From Cytophagia bacterium (lineage in GTDB: Bacteria; Bacteroidota; Bacteroidia; Cytophagales; Cyclobacteriaceae), in the NCBI GenBank assembly GCA_013373005.1, contig JABXIP010000132.1, positions 1-8,204 on the forward strand: a stretch of 8,204 nucleotides of DNA. Direction: 5' to 3'. The notes beneath the pieces are model-generated. The model saw nothing but the letters and a program-made list of their open reading frames with translations, had not been told where the DNA came from and did no database searches. Shown here one piece after another: positions 1 to 6,185 of the stretch (positions within the stretch are counted from its first letter, which is position 1; each line of letters begins with the position of its first letter). The position numbers and the translations under genes are program-made.

Positions 1-774
1 AATGCTGGAGCAGAGATTAAGGTAGCTACCAAGTTTGGTCGAAATGGAGAAGTGTTCCCAGATAAATATTCAGAATCGGCTTTAAGAAATTGCATTGAAG
101 CTTCTTGCAAAAGACTTCAAGTTGATAGCCTCGATTTGCTACAGCTACATTGTATACCTACAGAAGAACTCAGAAAAGGCCAAGTATTCAATTGGCTAAG
201 AAAAGCCAAAGATGAAGGATTGATCAAGAACTTTGGAGCCAGTGTTGAATCGGTTGAAGAAGGACTTATTTGTCTGGAACAAGAAGGACTAACTTCCCTT
301 CAAGTGATCTTCAATATCTTCAGGCAGAGGCTGGTAAAGGAATTATTCCCTCAGGCTCAAAATAAAGGCGTGGGCATTATAGTTCGGCTTCCTTTGGCCA
401 GTGGATTGTTGGCCGGCAAATTCACCAAATCCACAACCTTTCAAGAAAACGATCATCGCAATTATAACCGTGATGGGGCAGCCTTTAATGTGGGTGAAAC
501 CTTTGCAGGGCTTCCTTTCGAAAAGGGTGTTGAGCTGGCCGATCAAATAAACTCCGAATTTCTACCAGAAGGAGTAGGTATGGCTCAGTTAGCTCTTAGG
601 TGGATTTTGGATCATGAAGCTGTCACCACCATTATTCCGGGAGCCAGCTCTCCTAAGCAAGCAAAAGCGAATGCGGAGGCATCAGCATTACCTGAATTAA
701 GCACAACACTTCACCAAGATTTAGCCGATTTTTATCAACAAAAAGTAAAGGATTTTATTAGAGGTCCATATTGA
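1..774 (+). CDS. Aldo/keto reductase, 5'-truncated by window edge
   Basis: NAD(P)H-dependent oxidoreductase of the aldo/keto reductase superfamily, expected to be a cytoplasmic TIM barrel reducing an aldehyde or ketone. The reading frame is open from base 1, so the true start lies upstream; the GTG at 52 is internal. Visible hallmarks are VATKFGR (the Lys of the catalytic tetrad, about residue 11 of the visible part), LDLLQLHC (strand carrying the tetrad His), IKNFGAS, and near the C-terminus TTIIPGASSPKQAKANAEAS, the family's nucleotide-phosphate-binding IPG...Q..N..A pattern. The tetrad Asp and Tyr would lie before the window. The gene ends TGA TAA TAG, three different stop codons in a row in frame. 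Substrate cannot be told. An 81-bp gap with its own -7 promoter box separates it from the agmatine genes, so it is probably a separate transcript. Confidence 0.93.
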   Translation, partial: NAGAEIKVATKFGRNGEVFPDKYSESALRNCIEASCKRLQVDSLDLLQLHCIPTEELRKGQVFNWLRKAKDEGLIKNFGASVESVEEGLICLEQEGLTSLQVIFNIFRQRLVKELFPQAQNKGVGIIVRLPLASGLLAGKFTKSTTFQENDHRNYNRDGAAFNVGETFAGLPFEKGVELADQINSEFLPEGVGMAQLALRWILDHEAVTTIIPGASSPKQAKANAEASALPELSTTLHQDLADFYQQKVKDFIRGPY

Positions 775-829
775 TAATAGTCTTCAAGAAAATTTCAATG
801 AATAGAAACTATCAATTGAAAGTGTATTC

Positions 830-837
830 TACATTTG
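830..837 (+). promoter_or_regulatory. Bacteroidota -7 promoter box for aguBA
   Basis: TACATTTG matches the Bacteroidota primary sigma -7 consensus TAnnTTTG exactly. It lies 18 bases before the ATG at 856, leaving room for a short leader of roughly 10-15 A/T-rich bases. A good TTTG -33 box at the usual spacing is not seen; the nearest TTG (816-818) is too close, so the call rests on the -7 box and its position. If it is real, the in-frame TTG at 835 lies inside the promoter and cannot be the start of aguB. Confidence 0.55.
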
Positions 838-855
838 CAGTCATTATTTTTAAGC

Positions 856-1743
856 ATGTCTAAGAAGAAGTACAACGTTTCAGTTATTCAGCTCAACCTG
901 AATAATACACCAGAAAATAACCTGATCAAGTGTAAGGAGTGGGTAACCAAAGCAGCCAATGAAGGTGCTGAGGTAATTCTTCTCCCTGAACTTTACAGCA
1001 GTCACTATTTCTGCCAAAGCGAAGACACAGATAATTTCGCTCTTGCAGAACCTCTTTACGATGTTTCCTTTAAAGCCTTTAGTGCTTTAGCCAAAGAACT
1101 TGGGGTGGTGATTATTGTCCCTTTCTTCGAAAAACGTATGGCTGGCATTTATCACAACAGTGCCTACATCATTGATGCCGATGGTACTGAAGCTGGTCTC
1201 TACCGTAAGATGCATATTCCGGACGATCCGCATTTCTACGAGAAGTTCTACTTCACTCCTGGCGATATCGGTTTCAAGGCTTTCCAAACTCAAAAAGGTA
1301 AAGTAGGCACACTTATTTGCTGGGATCAATGGTATCCTGAAGCGGCAAGGTTAACAGCTCTTCAAGGCGCAGAAGTGCTCTTCTACCCTACTGCTATTGG
1401 CTGGCATCCATATGAAAAGGACCAGTATGGTGAAAATCAACATGGTGCCTGGATGAATGTAATGAAAGGCCATGCTGTAGCCAATGGAGTATTCGTGGCA
1501 GCCGCCAACCGCATTGGCTTAGAACAATATCTGCCTGATACTGCTGGTATCGAATTCTGGGGTTCTTCATTCATCTGTGGCCCCCAAGGGGAAATTCTGG
1601 CTCAGGCTTCTCACGATAAGGAAGAAATACTCATTGCAGAAGTTGATCTTGATCTGCAAGAAAATGTGCGTCAGAATTGGCCATTCTTCAGAGACAGAAG
1701 AGTAGATGCCTTTAGCGATATCACCAAAAGAGCAATTGACTAA
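856..1743 (+). CDS. aguB: N-carbamoylputrescine amidase (AguB)
   Basis: Carbon-nitrogen hydrolase (nitrilase superfamily) that hydrolyses N-carbamoylputrescine to putrescine, CO2 and ammonia, the last step of the agmatine route to polyamines, in the cytoplasm. The 295-residue product has the full Glu-Lys-Cys triad: E45 in LLPELYSS, K118 in GLYRKMHIPDD, and C155 in GTLICWDQWYPEAARL. The CWDQWYPEAAR segment and the RKMHIPDDP loop are characteristic of this amidase rather than of other nitrilases. Length is typical. I chose ATG 856 over the in-frame TTG at 835 because the product then starts at the usual MSKKKYNVSVIQLN and because the -7 box covers the TTG. No Shine-Dalgarno site is visible, as usual in Bacteroidota. 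Its stop codon overlaps the start of aguA, so the pair should be translated together. Confidence 0.96.
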   Translation: MSKKKYNVSVIQLNLNNTPENNLIKCKEWVTKAANEGAEVILLPELYSSHYFCQSEDTDNFALAEPLYDVSFKAFSALAKELGVVIIVPFFEKRMAGIYHNSAYIIDADGTEAGLYRKMHIPDDPHFYEKFYFTPGDIGFKAFQTQKGKVGTLICWDQWYPEAARLTALQGAEVLFYPTAIGWHPYEKDQYGENQHGAWMNVMKGHAVANGVFVAAANRIGLEQYLPDTAGIEFWGSSFICGPQGEILAQASHDKEEILIAEVDLDLQENVRQNWPFFRDRRVDAFSDITKRAID

Positions 1744-2777
1744 TGGCGAATCGTTGGTTTCCTGCAGAATGGGAAAAGCAGCAGGGCATTTTGCTTTGCT
1801 TTCCCCACAATGGTAAAGATTGGCCCGGGAAGTTCGGAGCCATTCAATGGGCCTTTGTTGAATTCATTAAGAAAGTAGCCAGCGTTGAGCAGGTGATACT
1901 CCTTGTTGTTGATGAAAACCAGCAAGCCAAGGTGAATGAAATGCTGGAAACGGCTCATGTGAAGATGGAGAATATCTCTTACATCTTCCATAAAACCAAT
2001 AGAAGCTGGATGCGAGATTCAGGCCCAATCATCGTAAAAAATGGTGATTCAAGGGAAGCTCTCAACTTCAATTTCAATGGATGGGCGAAATACAAGAATT
2101 ATCAACTGGATAGAGGTGTTCCGGCCAAGGTGGCTAATTTTCTAAAGACTCCTATGACTCCAGTTACCTATAAAGGCAAGCCGGTTATACTGGAGGGTGG
2201 TGCCATTGACGTAAATGGAAAAGGCACTCTGCTTACTTCTGAAGAATGCCTCATGGATCAGAAGACTCAGGTACGTAATCCAGGTTTTACCAAAGCTGAT
2301 TACGAAGCGATCTTCAAAGAATACCTGGGCATAACTAATACCATTTGGGTGGGCGATGGCATTGTGGGCGATGACACTCACGGGCATATCGATGATCTCT
2401 GTCGTTTTGTAAACGCTAACACCATCATCACTGTAGTGGAAGATGACCCAAATGATGCCAATTATCACATGCTTCAAGACAATCTCAACCGATTGAAAGC
2501 AGCCAAGCTAGAAGATGGCAGTACTCCCAATATTGTTGAGCTCCCAATGCCTCATCGACTGGACTTTGAGGGGCTAAGAATACCGGCCAGCTATGCCAAT
2601 TTTCTGATTATCAACAAGTGCGTGCTGGTACCGACTTTCAACGACTCCAATGACAGAAAAGCGCTGAACATTATTGCGGACTGCTTCCCTGATAGAGAAG
2701 TGATAGGCATCAGTGCGATTGACTTGATTTGGGGCTTTGGTACGCTACACTGCCTGAGTCAGCAAATACCAGCTTAG
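1743..2777 (+). CDS. aguA: Agmatine deiminase (AguA)
   Basis: Cytoplasmic agmatine deiminase of the peptidyl-arginine-deiminase-like fold. It converts agmatine to N-carbamoylputrescine and ammonia, feeding AguB encoded just upstream. The 344-residue protein has all family landmarks: the N-terminal FPAEWEKQQGILLCFPH, WMRDSGPI with D92, ILEGGAID with E151, GHIDDLCRF with H215 and D217/D218, and the nucleophile C337 in GFGTLHCLSQQIPA at the very C-terminus. The family usually has GGGN.HC here, so GFGTLHC is a mild variant with the Cys kept. The start ATG overlaps the aguB stop by one base (TAATG), a classic coupling arrangement. aguB-aguA is one transcript; no strong intrinsic terminator follows. 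Confidence 0.96.
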   Translation: MANRWFPAEWEKQQGILLCFPHNGKDWPGKFGAIQWAFVEFIKKVASVEQVILLVVDENQQAKVNEMLETAHVKMENISYIFHKTNRSWMRDSGPIIVKNGDSREALNFNFNGWAKYKNYQLDRGVPAKVANFLKTPMTPVTYKGKPVILEGGAIDVNGKGTLLTSEECLMDQKTQVRNPGFTKADYEAIFKEYLGITNTIWVGDGIVGDDTHGHIDDLCRFVNANTIITVVEDDPNDANYHMLQDNLNRLKAAKLEDGSTPNIVELPMPHRLDFEGLRIPASYANFLIINKCVLVPTFNDSNDRKALNIIADCFPDREVIGISAIDLIWGFGTLHCLSQQIPA

Positions 2778-2873
2778 GTTGAATCAAGGTTAAATTTTCA
2801 ACAAGTTCTCGCTCAAAACTAGAATATCACGTCTCCCTTGGTTAAATTATTAACCTAAAAGAACCATTTTCCA
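2778..2873 (+). promoter_or_regulatory. Putative control region of the ethanolamine lyase gene
   Basis: This gap contains a perfect palindrome GGTTAAATTATTAACC (2840-2855; arms GGTTAA/TTAACC, spacer ATTA), a plausible operator for a dimeric regulator. The 9-mer GGTTAAATT occurs at 2840-2848 and again at 2788-2796, exactly 52 bp apart, close to five helical turns. The upstream copy lies in the loop of a weak 6-bp stem (GTTGAA 2778-2783 with TTCAAC 2797-2802). TAAATTTT at 2791 resembles a -7 box with the final G missing, but has no good -33 partner. No cobalamin riboswitch could fit in 96 bp. Regulator identity is unknown. Confidence 0.4.
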
Positions 2874-5207
2874 TTGGAGACGATCAATCGTAAGGAATTT
2901 CTTCAAAAACTAGGCATGTTTGGAGCGGGTGCGCTTATCATGACTGGCTGTGATTTTTCAAGTTCGAAAGGTGCAACGATTCCCGGTGTACATTTAGGTA
3001 AAATAGAACCTGATGAAGATATTTTCAGATACATAGTTCGTAACAAGGGACAGCTAGATCGGACCATGTATCGGCAGATTATTGGAGCGACCAATGAGTT
3101 TAAAGAAGGAGATCTGACCCTGGAAGTGGCCGCAGCAGATGAAGCAAGCAGGTCCTCGGCTCGCACACTACTCTCCAATACAAAAATCAAAGACCTTCAT
3201 GCTTATTCTTTATATGAAGATGAATTGGAAGCCCTCATCAATGAAAGCACGCAAGAGAACCCAGAGCTAGAAAACTGGACAATGGGAGAGCTCAAGGCAT
3301 TTCTCCTCACCTCTTCTGAAACAGACATTAAGGCCATTATGCCATCTCTAACCAGCGATATCATTGCCTGTGTAGTCAAGTTAATGAGTAATGATGAGTT
3401 GATTCAGATTGGCCAAAAAGTCTTTAATCCACTTCCAAACAGCAAAATAGGAAGCAAAGGTTACCTCAGTGCCCGGGTACAACCCAACTCACCTACCGAT
3501 AATATTGATGATATTATTTGGCAGGTGTTCGATGCCTGGGCCTATGCCGTGGGTGATCTAGTGCTTGGTACTAATCCTGTTTCGAGCGAACCAGCCTCTG
3601 TTGCCAAAATTGAAAAAGCATTATTTGAAGTGATCAGCACCTTTGGTTTGCAAGAAACAATACCGAATTGCGTACTCTCCCATATCGATATTCAGGCTGA
3701 GGTAGAGGCCACACAGCCCGGCACAACAGGTATTTGGTTTCAAAGTCTGGCGGGAACAGTCAATGCCAACAAAACCTTCGATGTCAGCATTGAAAAAATG
3801 ATGAAGCACACTGATCAGCGAACAGGCCAATATGGTTTGTATGCAGAAACAGGTCAGGGAGCTGATTTTACCAATGGGCATGGTGAAGGTTTCGACATGG
3901 TGGTTCATGAGGCCAGAAAATATGGCTTCCTGAGAGCCATCAAGCAAAAGATGTCTGCGGGAAAAAGTGAGAATGAGGTTCCCTGGGTACATGTAAACGA
4001 TGTGGCTGGGTTTATTGGTCCGGAGGTTTTCAAAACCAAAGAGCAATTAGTTCGATGCTGTTTGGAAGATACTGTCATGGGTAAATTGCATGGCCTTCCG
4101 ATTGGTCTTGATATCTGCTCTACCCTGCATATGGATGTTAGCTTAGATGACCTTGATTGGTGCATTGAGCAAATTATGCCGGCTAATCCGGCCTACCTAA
4201 TGGCCTTGCCTACCAAGAACGACCCCATGCTCAGCTACCTTACCACTGCTTTCCACAACCATGTTAAGATTAGGAATCAGTTTGGCTATAAGGTAAATGA
4301 TGCCATGTGGGATTTCTTCAAAAAGCTTGAGGTTATTGATGCCAATGGCAATCCTACCAAGCATTTTGGTGACCCAATTTGGGTCTACTACAAATACCTT
4401 CAGGCGAAATCAGACAAACGAACAGAGGAAGAAATTTATACTGAAGGACGTAAAGTAATTGCGGAAGTGAGAGAACGTGGGGTTGCCATTGCCGAAGGTT
4501 ATGGTAAAATGATTTGGGACTTAGAGTCCGATCTGGCACATCAAGTAAAATTGCTCTATGAAGATGCTAAAGTCAGCTTATGGACCGAAATGCCATCTGT
4601 TTTTGCAAACACTATTCCGGCTAGTTTGAGCATTGCTTCCGCTTCAGTTGATCGAAAAGACTATGTGTACCACCCAACAAGTGGGGAAGAACTAAGCAAG
4701 AGCAGCTTAAATACACTTAAAGAATTAAAGTCGTCATGGAGAAATGAACTTCCAGATGTTCAGATCATCATTTCTGATGGCTTGAATGCCAGAGCCATCA
4801 TGGACGATGGACACCTCCTTCCCTATTTAGAAGCGTTGATTGATGAATTGTCCTCTGCAGGATATTCTATTAGCAATAGAAACCTGATAATGCAAAATGG
4901 ACGAGTAAGAGCCGGTTATGCTTGTGGTGAAGTATTATTCGGTCAAGAGGGAATTTCAAATCAAACCAAAGGAATCATTCACATTATTGGTGAGCGACCA
5001 GGTTCAGGACATCATAATTTCTCAGCCTATTTAACGGCAGCCACAAAGAGTCAGTGGTTCAAAAAAGGCTCAGTCGATCATGACATCTCCAGAGTGGTTT
5101 CCGGCATATCAGATACGGCTTTAGAACCTAAATTAGCAGCCAAAGAAACTGCCAACATTTTCCATCAGCTCTTTCTGAAACAAACCAATCTGGAGCCAAA
5201 CGGATGA
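2874..5207 (+). CDS. eutBC: Fused ethanolamine ammonia-lyase (EutB-EutC) with export/lipoprotein signal
   Basis: Adenosylcobalamin-dependent lyase, ethanolamine to acetaldehyde plus ammonia, with both subunits in one 777-residue chain. Residues 1-26 form a signal: NRKEFLQK resembles a twin-arginine motif with RK for RR, then a hydrophobic stretch and MTGC, a lipobox-like end at C26. Residues about 45-507 are EutB-like, with active-site residues kept: R201/Q203 in SARVQPN, N234 in GTNPV, E325 in ETGQG, D413 in GLDIC (matching R160, Q162, N193, E287 and D362 of the E. coli enzyme). Residues about 508-565 are a charged helical linker. Residues about 566-775 are EutC-like, with DVQIIISDGL (from 628), NGRV and GERPG (706-710). 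The N-terminal part of EutC appears shortened or replaced. Relative to E. coli EutB there is a 13-residue insertion near residues 357-371. The start is TTG 2874: the frame is closed by TAA at 2856 and the next start, ATG 2916, would remove the n-region of the signal. No other eut genes are nearby. Confidence 0.9.
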   Translation: METINRKEFLQKLGMFGAGALIMTGCDFSSSKGATIPGVHLGKIEPDEDIFRYIVRNKGQLDRTMYRQIIGATNEFKEGDLTLEVAAADEASRSSARTLLSNTKIKDLHAYSLYEDELEALINESTQENPELENWTMGELKAFLLTSSETDIKAIMPSLTSDIIACVVKLMSNDELIQIGQKVFNPLPNSKIGSKGYLSARVQPNSPTDNIDDIIWQVFDAWAYAVGDLVLGTNPVSSEPASVAKIEKALFEVISTFGLQETIPNCVLSHIDIQAEVEATQPGTTGIWFQSLAGTVNANKTFDVSIEKMMKHTDQRTGQYGLYAETGQGADFTNGHGEGFDMVVHEARKYGFLRAIKQKMSAGKSENEVPWVHVNDVAGFIGPEVFKTKEQLVRCCLEDTVMGKLHGLPIGLDICSTLHMDVSLDDLDWCIEQIMPANPAYLMALPTKNDPMLSYLTTAFHNHVKIRNQFGYKVNDAMWDFFKKLEVIDANGNPTKHFGDPIWVYYKYLQAKSDKRTEEEIYTEGRKVIAEVRERGVAIAEGYGKMIWDLESDLAHQVKLLYEDAKVSLWTEMPSVFANTIPASLSIASASVDRKDYVYHPTSGEELSKSSLNTLKELKSSWRNELPDVQIIISDGLNARAIMDDGHLLPYLEALIDELSSAGYSISNRNLIMQNGRVRAGYACGEVLFGQEGISNQTKGIIHIIGERPGSGHHNFSAYLTAATKSQWFKKGSVDHDISRVVSGISDTALEPKLAAKETANIFHQLFLKQTNLEPNG

Positions 5208-5247
5208 AGTTTCCAACCTCTGGGCAACTCGTGTAGTCTATAGAGGT

Positions 5248-5673
5248 ATGAAGAAGATACTTACACTAATTATTCTAAGTTTTGTTTTTGTCTCGTGCAA
5301 GGAAGACCCAAACCCTTGCGCAGGATACGGATTCGAATGCACCGCTACAGTGGAAAGCCATTGGGAGCTGGTAGAAGTCTTTTCAAGCCCGGGGAGTGGT
5401 GGATCGTTCAATGAGGTAGAGTCGGATAGAACCATCACCATATTTGAAAACGGTGATTTCATCAGTAAAGGCTCCTTATGTGTGATAGACATTAACAATG
5501 TTGAAATTCAAACTGGTGAAATAGAACACACCACCACAGAGAGCAAAATGGTATTTTTTGGTTGCTCAGGCAATGACGAAACAGAACGCACCTTCACGGT
5601 AGACGGTGATGAAATGATCGTTGAATTCAGCTGTTTTGAAGGCTGCGCGCATAAGTATAAGAGGGTGAATTGA
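5248..5673 (+). CDS. Small Cys-rich lipoprotein, lipocalin/META-like
   Basis: A 141-residue predicted lipoprotein. MKKILTLIILSFVFVSC is a type II signal peptide with lipobox FVSC and lipidated C17, so it should be anchored in a membrane facing the periplasm or outside. After C17 there are six Cys (24, 31, 78, 106, 129, 133), an even number that could form three disulfides. The mature part looks like a small beta-barrel: HWELVEVFSSPGSGGSF, then TITIFENGDFISKGSLC and repeated short beta strands. This W-L-V...G-S-G...F-NG...C pattern is familiar from uncharacterised Bacteroidota lipoproteins of lipocalin/META-like appearance; no function is known to me. It lies 40 bp after the lyase gene and could be read through from it. 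AGAGGT directly touches the ATG, too close to act as a ribosome site. Its TGA stop coincides with the left end of the nuclease element. Confidence 0.8.
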   Translation: MKKILTLIILSFVFVSCKEDPNPCAGYGFECTATVESHWELVEVFSSPGSGGSFNEVESDRTITIFENGDFISKGSLCVIDINNVEIQTGEIEHTTTESKMVFFGCSGNDETERTFTVDGDEMIVEFSCFEGCAHKYKRVN

Positions 5674-5719
5674 ATCCCCCGGCCTAAAGCCCCCCCCCTT
5701 AAAAAGGGGGACTGTACTT
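5673..5719 (+). repeat. Left terminal inverted repeat of the DUF559 unit
   Basis: A 47-base repeat that pairs with the reverse complement of 6180-6229. Shared blocks in order are AATCCCCCGGC (11 of 11), GCC, CCCCCTT, AAAGGGGGACTGT, and ACTT. Within it CCCCCTT (5694-5700) and AAGGGGG (5704-5710) form a perfect 7-bp stem with an AAA loop. A run of nine C (5690-5698) makes this copy longer in the middle than the right copy. No T-run follows the hairpin, so it is not a standard intrinsic terminator, though it could protect the 3' end of the lipoprotein mRNA. Confidence 0.85.
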
Positions 5720-5727
5720 AAAAACAT

Positions 5728-5735
5728 TATCTTTA
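5728..5735 (+). promoter_or_regulatory. Possible -7 box for the DUF559 gene
   Basis: TATCTTTA matches TAnnTTTG except for the last base and ends 15 bases before the ATG at 5751, nearly the same geometry as the aguB promoter (18 bases). No clear TTTG -33 box lies upstream; the expected place falls in the end of the left inverted repeat (GGGGGACTGTACTT). If functional, the promoter is carried inside the element, making the nuclease gene independent of its surroundings. Confidence 0.35.
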
Positions 5736-5750
5736 GGGAAGCACAGCACA

Positions 5751-6158
5751 ATGTATTTCCTTCCCTACAATAGAAACTTAAAGGAGTTTTCTCGTCAACT
5801 CAGAAATAAGAGTACGCTTTCTGAAGTCATTCTTTGGCAGAAACTTAGGGCAAGTCAAGTAAATGGCTATCAATTCAACAGGCAAAAGCCATTAGGAAGA
5901 TATATTGTAGACTTCTATTGTAAGAATCTTAGTTTAGTCATTGAAGTTGATGGAAGCAGTCATTTTGTAGGCGATGCTCCAATTAGGGATAAGGAGAGGC
6001 AAGACATTCTCGAAAGTATGGGACTTCAGTTTCTCAGGTTCGATGATGAGGATGTCAAACAAAACATCTCATTCGTGATGAGAGTGATTTATGAATTCAT
6101 TGAGGATCGGGAGAGGTCGAATCCCCTTAGCCCCCTAAAAAGGGCGAATGATTCATGA
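5751..6158 (+). CDS. DUF559 family endonuclease, Vsr-like PD-(D/E)XK fold
   Basis: A 135-residue protein of the DUF559 group, predicted small nucleases related in fold to the Vsr mismatch endonuclease. The core motifs are visible: TLSEVILWQKLR (residues 22-33), NRQKPLGRYIVDFYC with D54, LVIEVDGSSH with E65, D67 and H71 (the D...E-x-D active-site pattern), then RDKERQ (79-84) and GLQFLRFDDEDV. Length is near the family norm of 115-135. The last 13 residues (SNPLSPLKRANDS) are encoded by a degenerate copy of the element's terminal repeat, so the tail is probably not part of the fold. The gene lies wholly between the inverted repeats with its own weak promoter box. Substrate is unknown: it might nick or cut the repeat hairpins, repair mismatches, or act as a homing-type enzyme; there is no methyltransferase neighbour as for classical Vsr. 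Family call is firm, role is not. Confidence 0.9.
   Translation: MYFLPYNRNLKEFSRQLRNKSTLSEVILWQKLRASQVNGYQFNRQKPLGRYIVDFYCKNLSLVIEVDGSSHFVGDAPIRDKERQDILESMGLQFLRFDDEDVKQNISFVMRVIYEFIEDRERSNPLSPLKRANDS
6120..6150 (+). repeat. Third, degenerate repeat copy inside the nuclease 3' end
   Basis: AATCCCC (6120-6126), AGCCCCC (6129-6135) and TAAAAAGGG (6136-6144) line up in the same order and orientation with blocks of the left terminal repeat. A short CCCT...AGGG stem (6133-6136 with 6141-6144) remains of the larger hairpin. It is read in frame as residues 124 onward of the nuclease, up to eight bases before its TGA. It suggests either an older element boundary here or repeat insertion into the end of the gene. 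Confidence 0.65.
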
Positions 6159-6170
6159 AAAGATTGTCTC

Positions 6171-6185
6171 GTACTGAAAAAGTAC
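6171..6185 (+). repeat. Short palindrome beside the right terminal repeat
   Basis: GTACT GAAAA AGTAC: perfect 5-base arms around a 5-base loop, straddling the inner edge of the right inverted repeat. On the left side the equivalent place reads GTACTTAAAAAC without the second arm. It would add a second small hairpin to the right end. Role unknown; it might help distinguish the two ends. Confidence 0.4.

Noticed and set aside
835..855. TTG at 835 as start of aguB, giving seven extra residues
   Set aside because: It overlaps the TACATTTG promoter box, and the extra residues precede the normal family start MSKKKYNVSVIQLN.
3621..4165. Open frames on the minus strand within the lyase gene, and similar ones under aguB, aguA and the AddB-like gene
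   Set aside because: They lie antisense or out of frame to genes with clear protein families and show no recognisable motif.
2874..5207. Part of a eut microcompartment operon
   Set aside because: No shell protein, EutA, aldehyde dehydrogenase or ethanolamine regulator is found on either side in the window.
5241..5247. AGAGGT before the lipoprotein gene as a ribosome binding site
   Set aside because: It abuts the ATG with no spacer, and Bacteroidota seldom depend on such sites.
5694..5720. C/G hairpins of the element as intrinsic terminators
   Set aside because: Left hairpin has no following T-run; on the minus strand the T-run after the right hairpin is about a dozen bases away. They may still stabilise mRNA ends.
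5751..6158. The nuclease as a true Vsr partner of a DNA methyltransferase
   Set aside because: No methyltransferase is in the window and the motifs match DUF559 rather than the Vsr zinc-binding pattern.
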